NCBI RefSeq assembly: GCF_000960085.1
Contig: NZ_JYGT01000010.1
Span: forward strand, 186,001-250,000
DNA: 64,000 nucleotides
DNA from: Streptococcus infantis
GTDB lineage: Bacteria > Bacillota > Bacilli > Lactobacillales > Streptococcaceae
Direction of reading: 5' to 3'
Part shown: piece after piece, positions 1 to 10,346 of the stretch
How the letters are laid out: the number at the start of each line of letters is the position of its first letter
Numbering within the stretch: the first letter of the stretch is position 1
Notes under the pieces: generated by a model
Told to the model about the DNA's origin: nothing
The model's database searches: none
What the model saw: only the letters and a program-made list of their open reading frames with translations
Program-made: the position numbers and the translations under genes

Positions 1-2678
1 TTATCAAGGTGGATGGGAAGTACTATGTCTACTTAAAAGATGCTAGTCATGCAGATAATATTCGTAGCAAAGAGCAAATTGAGCGCCAAAAACAAGAACA
101 TACTTCAGATCAAAGTAGTGTAAGCACAGAAGTTCTTGCTGCTAGAGCACAAGGTCGATACACAACCGACGATGGGTATGTCTTTAATCCTGCGGATATC
201 ATAGAGGATACAGGTGATGCATTTATCGTTCCTCACGGAGGTCATTATCATTACATTCCTAAGAGTGATCTGTCAGCGGGTGAATTAGCTGCCGCAAAGG
301 CTTATTTATCTGGCAATAGTTCAGCTCTCAGTCAACCCTTGTCACTGACACCGAATAATGGTGTTTCTGCAGCAGATGATGATTATATCTTTAACCCTAA
401 TGATATTGTCAGAGATACTGGCGATGCTTATATCGTACGACATGGGGACCACTATCACTATATCCCTAAATCATCTCTTAACAATCATCAAGCACAATCT
501 AACACTCCAAACTTAGAAAGTCCTTCTAATTCTACACCAAATAATCCGTTACCACATGTTCACCATGAAGAAGAGGAACACGATCATGGTTTTGATGCAA
601 ATAGAATTATAAGTGAAGATTCAGAAGGTTTTGTCATGAGTCATGGTGATCACAATCATTACTTCTTTAAGAAAGATTTGACACCTGAGCAAATCAAGGC
701 AGCACAAGATCATTTGAAAGCTAAGTCACCAGTGACACCAAGTCCAAGTCATGAGGACCATGATGAAGATGAGCATGACCACCATCATGGTGAAGACCAT
801 GATCACGGCTTTGATGCGGATAGAGTCATCAGCGAAGATGCAGCTGGCTTTATCATGAGTCATGGAGATCACAATCATTACTTCTTTAAAAAAGATTTAT
901 CAGCAGAGCAGATTAAGGCTGCACAAGACCATCTTCATGGCCATCAGCAGACAGAACTTGTTAAACCACTTGCCAAGACGGTTGAAAGTTTCTCTCGAGA
1001 TGCCAGCGATGAAGAAAAAATAGCTTATATTTCTAAAACATATGGCGTTCCTCTTGAGGCTATCAGAATTTCAAATGGATTCTTTGTATTTGGAAATCCA
1101 GACCAGGCTTATGACCCAACTCACATTCACCCTTATGCGGTTCGAAAGGAACACGTTCGAATTCCGCTTCAAACAGGTGATGCAGAGCTTGATTTTCTAA
1201 ACGAACTCTATACAACTGCACTTCGTGACGGTGTCTCTCCTTATAGCCTACAGGTTGAAAATGGTAGCTTCGTCATACCTCATGGTGACCATAATCACTA
1301 CATTAAAGTTCAGACTAAAGGTTATGAAGTTGCTTTAAAACATAAGATTCCTACTTTGCAATCTAACTACCAACCAGGAGCTTTTGATGAAGCGACTGTT
1401 CAAAATAAGGTTGATCAACTTCTAGCAGAAAGTCGTGAAGTCTATAAAGATAAACCAATTCTTCAAAGACAGATTGAACTTGCTTTGGGACAATTTTCTG
1501 AGAATATGAAGAAGCTATCAACCAACTCTACTGCAGGTTATTTGGCGGCTTTGGATTTGTTTGATAAGCAGTATATTCACATTGACTCAAGTGTCAAACC
1601 AACAGAAATCAGTCCTTTAGACAAGAAATATCAAGCTTTAGTAGATAAGATTAATACCTTAGACACAGATGCTTATGGACTTCCTAAGAAGGATTTATTG
1701 ACTCAGCTCCAAGAAAATAAACTTGCCCAAGATGAAGCAGGTTTAGATGCAGTTGAAGCTAAGTTACAAGCCTTGCAAGATTTTAATGACCGTACTGGTG
1801 TTACGACAGTCGAATACATCAAGTATTTCTACCAACATCTATCTGACGGTCGCTTAAATGACACTCTTAGAAATAAAGTTGCCAACTTAACTTGGACTCT
1901 TTATCAGTCACAATCCTTCCTTAAGGCGACTGACTTGAACAAACTATTCCCAGAAATCTATCAAACAAAACTGGAAGTTGAAGAAGCTCTGAAGAATGAA
2001 CCTGTTACAAGTAAGCCTTCTGAAACGATTTTAGATACTGAAAAAGTTGATGGTCATAGTGCTAAGACAGCAGTCTATGAGTTCTTGAAAGGTTTGTATG
2101 ATGATATTAAGCCTGAGGAACAAAGCAATCATGTTCGAAAAGCTCAAGTAGAAGGACTCTTAACGAAAGCTGATGAATTAGTGGCTCAAGTCAAAGAAGA
2201 AGGTGTAAAAGCTTCACTCGCTGACGAAGTGAAAAATCTCAAGGTAGCATTGGAGAAAGAAGACGCGGACCTTGATGAACTAAACACACAAGTTCAAGAT
2301 CTTATAAAACGTATTTCACAAACCATTCAGACTGAACGTGAGAATGCTAATCAAGACCCAGAGGTTTTAGTTCTCTATCAAAAATTATATAACGGAGTCC
2401 TTGCCCTTCATACTTATTTGGAAATGAATAATGGTTCTGATACGGACTTTGAAAAAGTGGATGCCTTGTTCGATAAATTGTCAGCTGCAAGTAAAGACAA
2501 ACAAGCTCTTCTAGCTCTTGCGCAAGAAATTGTATCATTAAACCAAGAACTTCAATCCAAAGCTAAGCCGGATGGAGCAAGTTCTGAAACAACAAGCAAT
2601 CAAGCAAGCGACAAACAGACTGAATCAAGCAATCCAACGACTAGTTCTCCAGAAACAAGTGAGAAAGAAGTCAACTAA
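1..2678 (+). CDS. Pht-family histidine triad surface protein (5' end missing)
   Basis: The frame is open from the first base, so the signal peptide and first part of the protein lie upstream; the GTG at 9 is an internal valine codon, not a start. Five HGxHxH triads are visible (near 234, 441, 642, 861 and 1281), with the Pht spacing DGYxFxxxDIxxDTGDAxIVxHGxHYHYIP. Pht proteins are cell-surface zinc-binding proteins linked to zinc acquisition and complement evasion. The middle carries a duplicated His/Asp/Glu-rich block, and the C-terminal half is long, helical and lysine/glutamate-rich, ending in a Ser/Thr-rich tail without an LPXTG motif. Which pht paralogue this is cannot be decided from here. 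Confidence 0.9.
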   Translation, partial: IKVDGKYYVYLKDASHADNIRSKEQIERQKQEHTSDQSSVSTEVLAARAQGRYTTDDGYVFNPADIIEDTGDAFIVPHGGHYHYIPKSDLSAGELAAAKAYLSGNSSALSQPLSLTPNNGVSAADDDYIFNPNDIVRDTGDAYIVRHGDHYHYIPKSSLNNHQAQSNTPNLESPSNSTPNNPLPHVHHEEEEHDHGFDANRIISEDSEGFVMSHGDHNHYFFKKDLTPEQIKAAQDHLKAKSPVTPSPSHEDHDEDEHDHHHGEDHDHGFDADRVISEDAAGFIMSHGDHNHYFFKKDLSAEQIKAAQDHLHGHQQTELVKPLAKTVESFSRDASDEEKIAYISKTYGVPLEAIRISNGFFVFGNPDQAYDPTHIHPYAVRKEHVRIPLQTGDAELDFLNELYTTALRDGVSPYSLQVENGSFVIPHGDHNHYIKVQTKGYEVALKHKIPTLQSNYQPGAFDEATVQNKVDQLLAESREVYKDKPILQRQIELALGQFSENMKKLSTNSTAGYLAALDLFDKQYIHIDSSVKPTEISPLDKKYQALVDKINTLDTDAYGLPKKDLLTQLQENKLAQDEAGLDAVEAKLQALQDFNDRTGVTTVEYIKYFYQHLSDGRLNDTLRNKVANLTWTLYQSQSFLKATDLNKLFPEIYQTKLEVEEALKNEPVTSKPSETILDTEKVDGHSAKTAVYEFLKGLYDDIKPEEQSNHVRKAQVEGLLTKADELVAQVKEEGVKASLADEVKNLKVALEKEDADLDELNTQVQDLIKRISQTIQTERENANQDPEVLVLYQKLYNGVLALHTYLEMNNGSDTDFEKVDALFDKLSAASKDKQALLALAQEIVSLNQELQSKAKPDGASSETTSNQASDKQTESSNPTTSSPETSEKEVN
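580..933 (+). repeat. Tandem duplication of a histidine-rich module inside pht
   Basis: Two copies of a block begin HDHGFDA(N/D)R(I/V)ISED and continue through SHGDHNHYFFKKDL to EQIKAAQDHL (about 580-715 and 793-933). They are separated by a linker extremely rich in His, Asp and Glu. The copies differ at several codons, so the duplication is not very recent. The linker would add metal-binding capacity beyond the triads. Confidence 0.8.
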
Positions 2679-2707
2679 AAAAGAAGTAGCTTTGCTACTT
2701 CTTTTTT
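2679..2707. terminator. Bidirectional terminator between pht and pepT
   Basis: An AAGAAGTAGC arm pairs with GCTACTTCTT around a TTT loop, with an A-run before and a T-run after it. It directly follows the pht stop and overlaps the pepT stop codon, so it can serve both convergent genes. Confidence 0.85.
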
Positions 2708-3929
2708 AGTCTTTGTAAGATACAATGCCAATGATTGTATCAACTGCACGTTCCATTGTTTGAAGGCTGACATATTCAAAACGGCCATGCATATTTTCAC
2801 CACCAGCAAAGATATTTGGCGTTGGAATTCCCATAAAGGAAATCTTTGATCCGTCAGTTCCACCACGAATAGGCTCGATAATTGGTGTAATATCAAGACT
2901 TTCCATAACCGCTTTGGCAATGGTTACTGGTGTCATATCCTTTTCAATGACTTCCTTCATGTTGTAGTATTGGTCGGTAAGAGTTAAGGTAACACGATCA
3001 CTTCCAAGTTCTTGGTTCATCTTATCTGCGATTACTTGCATAGCAGCTTTTCGTGCTTCAAAGGCATCCTTTTCAAAGTCACGAATGATATAGCTAGTAC
3101 GCGCTTCCTCAACATTACCAGTTATATCCATGAGATGGTAGAAACCTTGGTAACCATCAGTCAATTCAGGTCGGTCACCAGCTGGAAGTTGGTTATGGAA
3201 GTCAATTGCCAACTGAAGGGCGTTAACCATTTGTCCTTTAGCCGTTCCTGGGTGAACATTACGACCTTGGAAATGGAGTTCAGCACCCGCAGCAGAGAAG
3301 GTTTCGTACTGAAGTTCACCTAGAGGTCCACCGTCAACTGTATAAGCAAAGTCGACATTGAAGTCTTCTGCATCAAATTTATTGGCACCAACACCAATCT
3401 CTTCATCAGGTCCAAAGCCGACACGGATTTCGCAGTGTTTAATCTCAGGATGAGCAGTTAAGTATTCGATAGCTGTCATGATTTCGGCGATACCTGATTT
3501 ATCATCGGCACCGAGAAGAGTAGTTCCATCAGTAGTAATCAATGTTTGTCCAGGATATTTCTCTAAGCTCTTGAAATCGGCAGGATCTAGCTTGAAACCA
3601 GAATTCCCGAGCTCGATAACTCCCCCGTCGTAGTTTTCAACTACTTGTGGATTGACACCTTCAGCGTTAAAATCAGCAGTATCCATGTGGGAGATAAAAC
3701 CGATCTTTCGAGTTAAACTTGGATCGTTAGCTGGAAGCGTACCGATAGCGAAACCGTTTGGCAAATAATAGACATTTTGCAAACCGACACGCTTCATCTC
3801 CGGGATGAGAACATTAGTGGCAAAGTCTACTTGACTTTGAGTACTTGGTGTAGTAGTTGAATTTTCATCAGAACGTGTATTGACTTTGACATAAGTCAAA
3901 AAACGTTCCAACAATGTTGGATATTTCAT
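2706..3929 (-). CDS. pepT: Peptidase T (tripeptide aminopeptidase)
   Basis: Cytosolic zinc metallopeptidase of the M20B family that removes the N-terminal residue from tripeptides, part of peptide utilisation. The 407-residue length is normal. Visible motifs are SHMDTAD (first metal ligands, about residue 80), GADDKSG (bridging Asp, about 142), DEEIGVGA (catalytic Glu and ligand, about 177), the DGG ligand segment near 200 and the late ENMHGRFE histidine. The start is supported by an AAGGAG ribosome site 6 bases upstream. It is transcribed alone, convergent with pht. Confidence 0.96.
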   Translation of the reverse strand: MKYPTLLERFLTYVKVNTRSDENSTTTPSTQSQVDFATNVLIPEMKRVGLQNVYYLPNGFAIGTLPANDPSLTRKIGFISHMDTADFNAEGVNPQVVENYDGGVIELGNSGFKLDPADFKSLEKYPGQTLITTDGTTLLGADDKSGIAEIMTAIEYLTAHPEIKHCEIRVGFGPDEEIGVGANKFDAEDFNVDFAYTVDGGPLGELQYETFSAAGAELHFQGRNVHPGTAKGQMVNALQLAIDFHNQLPAGDRPELTDGYQGFYHLMDITGNVEEARTSYIIRDFEKDAFEARKAAMQVIADKMNQELGSDRVTLTLTDQYYNMKEVIEKDMTPVTIAKAVMESLDITPIIEPIRGGTDGSKISFMGIPTPNIFAGGENMHGRFEYVSLQTMERAVDTIIGIVSYKD

Positions 3930-4022
3930 CGTAACTCCTTTTTTCCTTCTTTTAAAACCATTGTATCATAGAAAGAAGAGAAAAACAAAAGTCGGAAGGG
4001 CGATAAAATCTTTATGTTAGCG

Positions 4023-4051
4023 TTTACTTATGGCTTCTTTAGTGATACAAT
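4023..4051 (+). promoter_or_regulatory. Predicted sigma-A promoter of hemH
   Basis: TTTACT and TACAAT are separated by exactly 17 bp, about 30 bp ahead of the hemH start, in the gap divergent from pepT. Confidence 0.55.
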
Positions 4052-4083
4052 AAGAAAGATAAAAATATCACAAGGATGCAGAG

Positions 4084-5178
4084 ATGAAAAAAGCAATTTT
4101 AATGATGACATTTGGTTCACCAGAAGAGATTACCTTTGAGGGAGTGGCTGACTTTTTTACTAACATTCGTCGAGGAGTTCGACCTCAAGACCATGAAATT
4201 CAAACACTTTATAATAATTATGTACGAATTGGAGGAACTCCACTTCAAAAAATTACCCGTGAAGAAGTTGCCTTGGTAGAGGCTAGGTTAGGAAATGAAT
4301 ATAGTGTCTATTTTGCCAATAAATTTTCAAAACCCTTTATTCCTGATGTAATTCGGCAAATGGAAGCAGATGGAATTGAAAAGTGTATTTGCTTGATTTT
4401 GGAGCCACACTATTCCTTTTACTCTGTCATGGGGTACGAAAAGTTTCTGGAAAGCAAACAAATTCAGTTTTTAGTTATTAAGGACTGGTATCAAGAAGAA
4501 GCACTATTAAACTATTGGACAGATGAAATTGCTAAGATTTTAAAAGAAAAGGTGAAACAGGATAGCTTTAAAGTCATCTTCTCTGCCCACAGTGTGCCCA
4601 TTTTTGCCTTGGATTTTGGTGATCCCTATATCGACCAGATTTTCGAAAATAGCAAACTAATTGCTGAGAAATTAAACTTAAATCCAGACCAATATACCAA
4701 CACTTGGCAGAGTGAAAGTGATATTGGTATTCCTTGGATTAAACCAGATGTCCTGGAATATCTTAGAGAACAGGAAGAACATCCAGAGCATTATATTTTT
4801 GTACCTATTAGTTTTATTAGTGAGCACATTGAAGTTTTGTTTGACAATGATGTGGAATGTTATGACTTATGCCAGGAATTGGAGGTGAACTACCATCGTC
4901 CACCAATGCCAAATACAGATTCTCGCTTGATTGATGCCTTGGTCAATATTGTCCGAGCTAACGAACATAAAGAATTTAGAGAATTGCTCCCAGAAGAAGA
5001 GACCTTTGATGAATTAGTCCCTTCGGATGAAACTAAGAATATTTTAGATGAATCACAAGACTTACAAATGCCAGAATTTGTTAAAAAATTAATTGAGAAA
5101 AAAGGTCGTGAAAATGTCAAGATGCCTTATTTAATCAAAAAAATGCTTGAAAAAGCTGGCAAATTACCCAAAGACTAA
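4084..5178 (+). CDS. hemH: Ferrochelatase (coproporphyrin/protoporphyrin type)
   Basis: Inserts ferrous iron into a porphyrin. The expected active-site residues are present: the His of SAHSVP (H169) and the Glu of [11 protein letters not shown] (H248/E250), with the N-terminal FGSPE and NIRRGVRP segments of the family. At 364 residues it is somewhat longer than B. subtilis HemH because of a charged C-terminal tail of about 50 residues. Mitis-group streptococci generally lack the rest of the haem pathway, and no other haem gene is seen here, so the substrate in vivo is unclear. Monocistronic with its own promoter. Confidence 0.9.
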   Translation: MKKAILMMTFGSPEEITFEGVADFFTNIRRGVRPQDHEIQTLYNNYVRIGGTPLQKITREEVALVEARLGNEYSVYFANKFSKPFIPDVIRQMEADGIEKCICLILEPHYSFYSVMGYEKFLESKQIQFLVIKDWYQEEALLNYWTDEIAKILKEKVKQDSFKVIFSAHSVPIFALDFGDPYIDQIFENSKLIAEKLNLNPDQYTNTWQSESDIGIPWIKPDVLEYLREQEEHPEHYIFVPISFISEHIEVLFDNDVECYDLCQELEVNYHRPPMPNTDSRLIDALVNIVRANEHKEFRELLPEEETFDELVPSDETKNILDESQDLQMPEFVKKLIEKKGRENVKMPYLIKKMLEKAGKLPKD

Positions 5179-5257
5179 GTAAAATAGAAAAGGACAAGTA
5201 AGGTTTGTTTCAAATATCTGCTAAGGCAGGATATAACGCAGAAGGTGAAAGAAAAGG

Positions 5258-5431
5258 CGGTGGGACAGAAATCGATAGACAAAGTCTTGATTTCGTAGTC
5301 CCAGCCCCGCGAGGATGATTAGGAGCTTTTTGGAGTCGAAAAGACGAACAAAAAGTTCAATCAGCTACCGCGTCAAATTATGATTGATAATAAAAAGTGA
5401 GGTCGGGATCTTTTTGTCCCAACCTCTTTTT
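5258..5431 (+). repeat. Dispersed intergenic repeat ending in a terminator
   Basis: No gene lies in 5179-5462. The block opens with GGTGGGACAGAAATCG, has CGTAGTCCCAGCCCCGC in the middle and closes with a GAGGTcGGGA/TCCCaACCTC hairpin. I recall very similar blocks scattered between genes in mitis-group genomes. It resembles a mobile or amplified terminator element, but the exact family name is not certain. Confidence 0.5.
5399..5430. terminator. Terminator between hemH and mnmE, usable on both strands
   Basis: The stem GAGGT/ACCTC plus GGGA/TCCC surrounds a T-rich loop. It is followed by T-runs on the plus strand and preceded by A-runs that give T-runs on the minus strand. It lies at the end of the dispersed repeat, between two convergent genes. 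Confidence 0.75.
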
Positions 5432-5462
5432 AGGTGACTAGCATTTTTTAAACTAGTTTTTC

Positions 5463-6836
5463 TTATTTACCTAAACAGAATTGGCTAAACAATTGAGTAA
5501 TAAGCTCATCAGGCGCTGCTTCTCCGGTGATTTCTCCGAGAATTTCCCAAGTGCGGGTCAAATCAACCTGAAGCAAATCAACTGGCATGCCCAGTTCAAG
5601 ACCTTCGTTAACTGCTTGCAGACTTTCAACTGCCTTTTCAATTAATGAAATATGACGGGCATTGGATAGGTAGGTTGCATCCTGTTCAACCAAGCCAGCA
5701 TTTTCAAAGAAGAGGTTGTTGATGCGTTCCTCGATTTTATCTATATTCTGATTTTTGAGGACGGAAATGCGGATGACATCATCTGGAAGCTCAGCAGTTT
5801 CAATCGCTTCTGGTAAATCAGTCTTGTTGAGAAGAATAATACGGTTGGTATCTTGACTAATTTCGAGAAGTTGTCGGTCCTGGGCAGTAAAAGGTTCACT
5901 AGCGTTCAGTACTAGTAGTACCAAGTCAGCTTCCTTGAGGGCTTTCTTGGAGCGTTCAACACCGATTTGCTCGACGATATCATCTGTTTCACGAATACCT
6001 GCAGTATCAATCAATTTCAGTGGAACACCGTTGATATTGACGTATTCTTCAATGACGTCTCGAGTTGTCCCTGCAATATCAGTTACAATGGCCTTATCTT
6101 CGCGCAAGAGGTTGTTGAGCAGACTAGATTTTCCAACGTTGGGGCGCCCAATGATGGCTGTTGAAATTCCTTCACGGAGGATTTTGCCACGTCGGGCTGT
6201 TTTAAGGAGATTTGTTAGCAATTGCTCAAACTCCAATGTTTTCTCTCGGACAACAGCAGTAGTAGCTTCTTCAACATCGTCGTACTCAGGATAGTCGATA
6301 TTAACCTCTACTTGTGCCAGTGTATTGAGAATTTCCTGACGAGTATTGTTAATGAGATCAGATAGTGAACCATCTAGTTGTTTGACTGCAATATTCATGG
6401 CCTTGTCTGTCTTAGCACGGATGATATCCATGACAGCTTCAGCCTGAGTCAAGTCGACACGACCGTTAAGGAAGGCGCGTTTAGTAAACTCTCCTGGTTC
6501 TGCCAAGCGAGCTCCTTCACGGATAGCAAGCTGGAGAATTTCATTAGTTACGGCGATTCCACCGTGGGTGTTAATCTCGATAATATCCTCACGAGTAAAG
6601 GTCTTCGGGGACTTCATAGCTCCCACCATGACCTCGTCCATGACCTTGCCTGTCTGAGGATCAACGATGTGTCCGTAGTTTAGAGTGTGGCTAGCAACCT
6701 TGCTCAAGTCCTTGCCTTTAAAGATTTTCTGGGCGATAGCAAAGCTATCTGTTCCGCTTAAACGAACAATCCCAATAGCCCCTTCACCAAGCGGTGTCGA
6801 GATTGCTGCGATGGTATCAAATTCACGTGTAATCAT
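5463..6836 (-). CDS. mnmE: tRNA modification GTPase MnmE
   Basis: With MnmG it forms the cmnm5 modification on wobble uridine 34 of certain tRNAs. The protein is full length (457 residues). It has an N-terminal tetrahydrofolate-binding domain, a helical domain, and an inserted G domain with GRPNVGKS (230-237), the D-A-GTTRD switch, DTAGIR and NKTD. The invariant C-terminal cysteine motif FCLGK ends the protein. The ribosome site AAAGGA precedes the ATG by 6 bases. It stands alone, convergent with hemH. Confidence 0.97.
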   Translation of the reverse strand: MITREFDTIAAISTPLGEGAIGIVRLSGTDSFAIAQKIFKGKDLSKVASHTLNYGHIVDPQTGKVMDEVMVGAMKSPKTFTREDIIEINTHGGIAVTNEILQLAIREGARLAEPGEFTKRAFLNGRVDLTQAEAVMDIIRAKTDKAMNIAVKQLDGSLSDLINNTRQEILNTLAQVEVNIDYPEYDDVEEATTAVVREKTLEFEQLLTNLLKTARRGKILREGISTAIIGRPNVGKSSLLNNLLREDKAIVTDIAGTTRDVIEEYVNINGVPLKLIDTAGIRETDDIVEQIGVERSKKALKEADLVLLVLNASEPFTAQDRQLLEISQDTNRIILLNKTDLPEAIETAELPDDVIRISVLKNQNIDKIEERINNLFFENAGLVEQDATYLSNARHISLIEKAVESLQAVNEGLELGMPVDLLQVDLTRTWEILGEITGEAAPDELITQLFSQFCLGK

Positions 6837-6926
6837 TTCATTTCCTTTTTACAATTTATATACAAATATCACTTAAAATTGTAACAAAATCTAGTGTTTT
6901 ATTCAACGAATGCCACTTATAAAGAA

Positions 6927-6953
6927 AAGCCTAAGCAGATTGCTTAAGCTTTA
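6927..6953 (-). terminator. Terminator of the tautomerase gene
   Basis: On the minus strand AAGCtTAAGCA pairs with TGCTTAgGCTT around a short loop, followed by TTTTCTTT. It overlaps the tautomerase stop codon. Confidence 0.75.
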
Positions 6954-7133
6954 TTTAGTGCGCATTTCACCTTGTGGGAAATAAGTTCCTTCAGGCATAT
7001 CGTTAATAATAACGTGAACAGCTGACTGAGGTGCTCCTGTGTTACGAACAACAGCTTCTGTAACTTCCTTAGCTAGGGCTTTCTTTTGCTCTAGCGTGCG
7101 TCCTTCAAATAAATCAATGCGTACAAATGGCAT
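6951..7133 (-). CDS. 4-oxalocrotonate tautomerase family enzyme
   Basis: A 60-residue protein of the tautomerase fold, in which proline 2 becomes the catalytic N-terminus after methionine removal. The start at 7133 is chosen because it gives MPFVRIDL and because a GGAGGA site lies 7 bases ahead of it; a longer reading from 7148 would bury the proline. The family acts on 2-hydroxymuconate-like enols, but the natural substrate in streptococci is unknown. Single gene, divergent from tdk. Confidence 0.9.
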   Translation of the reverse strand: MPFVRIDLFEGRTLEQKKALAKEVTEAVVRNTGAPQSAVHVIINDMPEGTYFPQGEMRTK

Positions 7134-7206
7134 AATTGCGTCCTCCACTAGTTATTTGATTTCTTCTATTTTACCACATTTTGCCATTTAAAGCTTTGAG
7201 AAATTA

Positions 7207-7215
7207 TGGTATACT
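7207..7215 (+). promoter_or_regulatory. Extended -10 promoter upstream of tdk
   Basis: TGGTATACT fits the extended -10 consensus TGnTATAAT, about 40 bp before the tdk start. No good -35 is seen at 17 bp. Confidence 0.5.
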
Positions 7216-7256
7216 AGAATGTAGCAAAAATTTAGAAATGGACGTGAAATAGAAGC

Positions 7257-7847
7257 ATGGCACAGTTGTATTATCGTTATGGGACTATGAACTCAGGAAA
7301 GACCATCGAGATTCTCAAGGTAGCCTATAACTATGAGGAGCAAGGAAAGGGAGTTGTGATTATGACTTCGGCTCTAGATACGCGTGATGGTGTTGGCTAT
7401 GTTTCAAGTCGAATTGGGATGAAAAGACCAGCAGTTGCTATTGAGGAAACGACAGATATCTTTGGGTTTATCCGGGATTTGCCTGAAAAGCCTTACTGTG
7501 TGCTTGTTGATGAAGCTCAATTTCTAAAACGTCATCATGTTTACGACTTGGCCCGTGTTGTTGATGAGTTAGACATACCTGTTATGGCATTTGGTTTGAA
7601 GAACGATTTTCGCAATGAGCTGTTTGAAGGTTCTAAACACCTCTTGCTTTTAGCAGATAAGATTGATGAAATTAAGACCATTTGTCAGTATTGTAAGAAA
7701 AAAGCGACTATGGTCTTGCGTACGCAGGGCGGATTGCCAGTCTATGATGGTGAGCAGATCCAGATAGGTGGCAATGAAACCTATATCTCGGTTTGTCGCA
7801 AACATTATTTTGCCCCTGAAATCAATAAGGAGAATAAGAAAGAATGA
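7257..7847 (+). CDS. tdk: Thymidine kinase
   Basis: Phosphorylates thymidine with ATP in the dTTP salvage pathway. The 196-residue type II enzyme has the P-loop GTMNSGKT near the N-terminus, the Walker B DEAQF, and a C-terminal zinc site built from CQYC and a later Cys-Arg-Lys-His. It begins a tightly packed co-directional run, tdk-prfA-prmC-tsaC-GNAT-glyA, most of whose neighbours overlap by 1 to 17 bases. This argues for a single operon. Confidence 0.97.
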   Translation: MAQLYYRYGTMNSGKTIEILKVAYNYEEQGKGVVIMTSALDTRDGVGYVSSRIGMKRPAVAIEETTDIFGFIRDLPEKPYCVLVDEAQFLKRHHVYDLARVVDELDIPVMAFGLKNDFRNELFEGSKHLLLLADKIDEIKTICQYCKKKATMVLRTQGGLPVYDGEQIQIGGNETYISVCRKHYFAPEINKENKKE

Positions 7848-8923
7848 ATATCTATGATCAACTACAAGCTGTAGAAGACCGTTATGAAGAATTGGGAGAA
7901 TTGCTCAGTGACCCAGATGTGGTCTCTGATACCAAACGTTTCATGGAGCTTTCAAAAGAAGAAGCTTCTACTCGTGATACAGTTACAACCTACCGTGAAT
8001 ACAAACAAGTCCTTCAAAACATTGTCGACGCTGAGGAAATGATTAAGGAATCAGGCGGAGATGCAGACTTGGAAGAAATGGCCAAGCAAGAATTGAAAGA
8101 CGCTAAGGCTGAAAAAGAAGAATACGAAGAAAAACTGAAAATCTTGCTTCTTCCAAAAGATCCAAACGATGATAAGAACATTATCCTAGAAATCCGTGGT
8201 GCAGCTGGTGGAGATGAAGCAGCTCTCTTTGCTGGCGATTTGCTAACCATGTACCAAAAGTATGCTGAAGCTCAAGGCTGGCGCTTTGAAGTCATGGAAG
8301 CTTCTATGAACGGCGTTGGTGGTTTTAAAGAAGTAGTTGCCATGGTATCAGGCCAATCTGTTTACTCTAAACTTAAGTACGAATCAGGTGCCCACCGTGT
8401 GCAACGTGTCCCTGTGACTGAAAGCCAAGGTCGTGTACACACTTCAACAGCGACAGTTCTCGTCATGCCTGAAATCGAAGAAGTTGAATACGATATTGAT
8501 CCAAAAGACCTTCGTGTGGATATCTATCACGCATCAGGTGCTGGTGGACAAAACGTCAATAAGGTTGCGACTGCCGTTCGTATCGTTCACTTGCCGACTA
8601 ATATCAAGGTTGAGATGCAGGAAGAACGTACCCAGCAGAAAAACCGTGAGAAGGCTATGAAGATTATTCGTGCGCGTGTTGCTGACCACTTTGCACAAAT
8701 TGCCCAGGATGAACAAGACGCTGAGCGTAAGTCAACAATCGGTACTGGTGACCGTTCAGAACGGATTCGTACTTATAATTTCCCGCAAAACCGTGTTACG
8801 GACCACCGTATTGGCTTGACCCTCCAAAAACTAGATACCATCTTGTCTGGTAAATTGGATGAAGTTGTAGATGCCTTGGTTCTTTACGATCAAACACAAA
8901 AATTAGAAGAATTAAACAAGTAA
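7844..8923 (+). CDS. prfA: Peptide chain release factor 1
   Basis: Recognises UAA and UAG in the ribosomal A site and triggers peptide release. Full length at 359 residues; the GGQ hydrolysis motif is at 234-236, and the tripeptide anticodon has PVT where E. coli has PAT. The start overlaps the tdk stop as ATGA. It is followed with a 1-base overlap by prmC, whose product methylates the glutamine of GGQ. Confidence 0.98.
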   Translation: MNIYDQLQAVEDRYEELGELLSDPDVVSDTKRFMELSKEEASTRDTVTTYREYKQVLQNIVDAEEMIKESGGDADLEEMAKQELKDAKAEKEEYEEKLKILLLPKDPNDDKNIILEIRGAAGGDEAALFAGDLLTMYQKYAEAQGWRFEVMEASMNGVGGFKEVVAMVSGQSVYSKLKYESGAHRVQRVPVTESQGRVHTSTATVLVMPEIEEVEYDIDPKDLRVDIYHASGAGGQNVNKVATAVRIVHLPTNIKVEMQEERTQQKNREKAMKIIRARVADHFAQIAQDEQDAERKSTIGTGDRSERIRTYNFPQNRVTDHRIGLTLQKLDTILSGKLDEVVDALVLYDQTQKLEELNK

Positions 8924-9759
8924 TGAAATTAGCTCAAATTTTTAAAGATTTTGAGGAAAAGTTGATAGTACAAGGAGAGGAAGCAGAAAGCCTCTCCTTT
9001 GTCTATCGTAGCCTAAAAAATCTATCTTTTACAGACTTCGTCTTTGCACTTCAGCAAGAACTAACAGAGGAAGAGAAGCAATTTGTGGAGGAAATCTACA
9101 AAAAATTGGCAGCTCATATACCAGCCCAGTACATTATCGGTCATGCTGAATTCTTTGGGATGCAGTTAAAAGTCGATGAGCGAGTTTTGATTCCTCGACC
9201 AGAGACAGAAGAGTTGGTAGAGCTCATTCTTGCTGAAAATCCTGAGGTAAATCTCAAAGTACTAGATATCGGAACAGGAAGCGGTGCAATAGCCTTTGCT
9301 TTAGCGAAAAATAGACCAGATTGGTCAGTTACGGCTGCGGATATTTCACAGGATGCATTAGAGCTTGCAATGGAGAATGCTGAGAGGCAAAATCTAGATA
9401 TCTCATTCATCAGATCCGACTGTTTCTCCGAAATTTCTGCAAAATATGATATAATTGTATCCAATCCACCATACATTTCTCGAGCAGATGAGGTAGAAGT
9501 TGGTTTGAATGTTTTGCATTCAGAGCCACATTTAGCCCTTTTTGCAGACGAGGAAGGTCTAGCAATCTATCGCAAAATCGCGGAAGGTTCCAAAGACTAT
9601 CTAACTGATGGTGGTAAGATTTATCTTGAAATTGGCTACAAACAAGGTCAAAGTGTACCCGCTCTCTTTATGGAAAATCTTCCAGAGAAACGAGTTCGAA
9701 CGCTCAAAGACCAATTTGACCAAGATAGGATGGTTGTCATTGATGATGGAGGAAATTAA
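8923..9759 (+). CDS. prmC: Release factor glutamine methyltransferase
   Basis: SAM-dependent N5-glutamine methyltransferase acting on the GGQ motif of release factors. The 278-residue protein has the N-terminal helical substrate-binding domain, the SAM-binding DIGTGSGAIA and the catalytic NPPY at 181-184. It shares one base with the prfA stop (TAATG), a pairing conserved across bacteria. Confidence 0.97.
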   Translation: MKLAQIFKDFEEKLIVQGEEAESLSFVYRSLKNLSFTDFVFALQQELTEEEKQFVEEIYKKLAAHIPAQYIIGHAEFFGMQLKVDERVLIPRPETEELVELILAENPEVNLKVLDIGTGSGAIAFALAKNRPDWSVTAADISQDALELAMENAERQNLDISFIRSDCFSEISAKYDIIVSNPPYISRADEVEVGLNVLHSEPHLALFADEEGLAIYRKIAEGSKDYLTDGGKIYLEIGYKQGQSVPALFMENLPEKRVRTLKDQFDQDRMVVIDDGGN

Positions 9760-10345
9760 GCAAGAGTTGGAAAAGGGTGGAGCTGTAGTTTTGCCAACGG
9801 AGACAGTTTATGGTCTTTTTGCGAAAGCTTTGGATGAGGAGGCTGTTGACCATGTTTATCGGATCAAACGTCGCCCTAGAGATAAGGCTCTCAATCTCAA
9901 TGTTGCTAGTTTAGACGATATCTTGAACTTTTCTAAGAATCAGCCACCTTATTTACAACAACTTGTTGAAAGTTTTCTTCCTGGTCCATTGACCATTATC
10001 CTAGAAGCTAATGACAAGGTTCCTTACTGGGTTAATTCAGACATGACGACTGTTGGATTTCGCATGCCGAGTCATCCCGTCACTTTAGAATTGATTCGTG
10101 AGTTTGGTCCCTTAATCGGCCCGTCTGCAAATATTTCAGGACATACAAGTGGTGTTAGCTTTAAAGAAATTTTAAAAGATTTCGGACAAGAGGTTATGGG
10201 AATAGAAGATGATGCTTTTTTAACAGGTCAAGATTCGACTATTTTAGATTTGACTGCTTGTAAGGCAAGAATTCTACGCCAAGGATCAATTAAACAAGAA
10301 GATATTCTTGCCAAGATACCTGAAATTCCTTTTGAGGAGGTATGA
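9743..10345 (+). CDS. tsaC: L-threonylcarbamoyladenylate synthase (Sua5/YrdC/YwlC family)
   Basis: Makes threonylcarbamoyl-AMP from threonine, bicarbonate and ATP for the t6A37 modification of ANN-decoding tRNAs. The YrdC fold is shown by LPTETVYGLFA, KRRPRDKALNLN and GPSANISG. The ATG pair at 9743 is chosen because it gives the usual short N-terminus before the LPTETVYG strand. The frame is open further upstream inside prmC, but that extension has no family similarity. It overlaps prmC by 17 bases. Confidence 0.92.
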   Translation: MMEEIKQELEKGGAVVLPTETVYGLFAKALDEEAVDHVYRIKRRPRDKALNLNVASLDDILNFSKNQPPYLQQLVESFLPGPLTIILEANDKVPYWVNSDMTTVGFRMPSHPVTLELIREFGPLIGPSANISGHTSGVSFKEILKDFGQEVMGIEDDAFLTGQDSTILDLTACKARILRQGSIKQEDILAKIPEIPFEEV

Positions 10346-10346
10346 T

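Noticed and set aside
9608..9742. Extended N-terminus of the tsaC product reading through prmC
   Set aside because: The extra 45 residues lack YrdC-family similarity and have no ribosome site; the short start fits the family.
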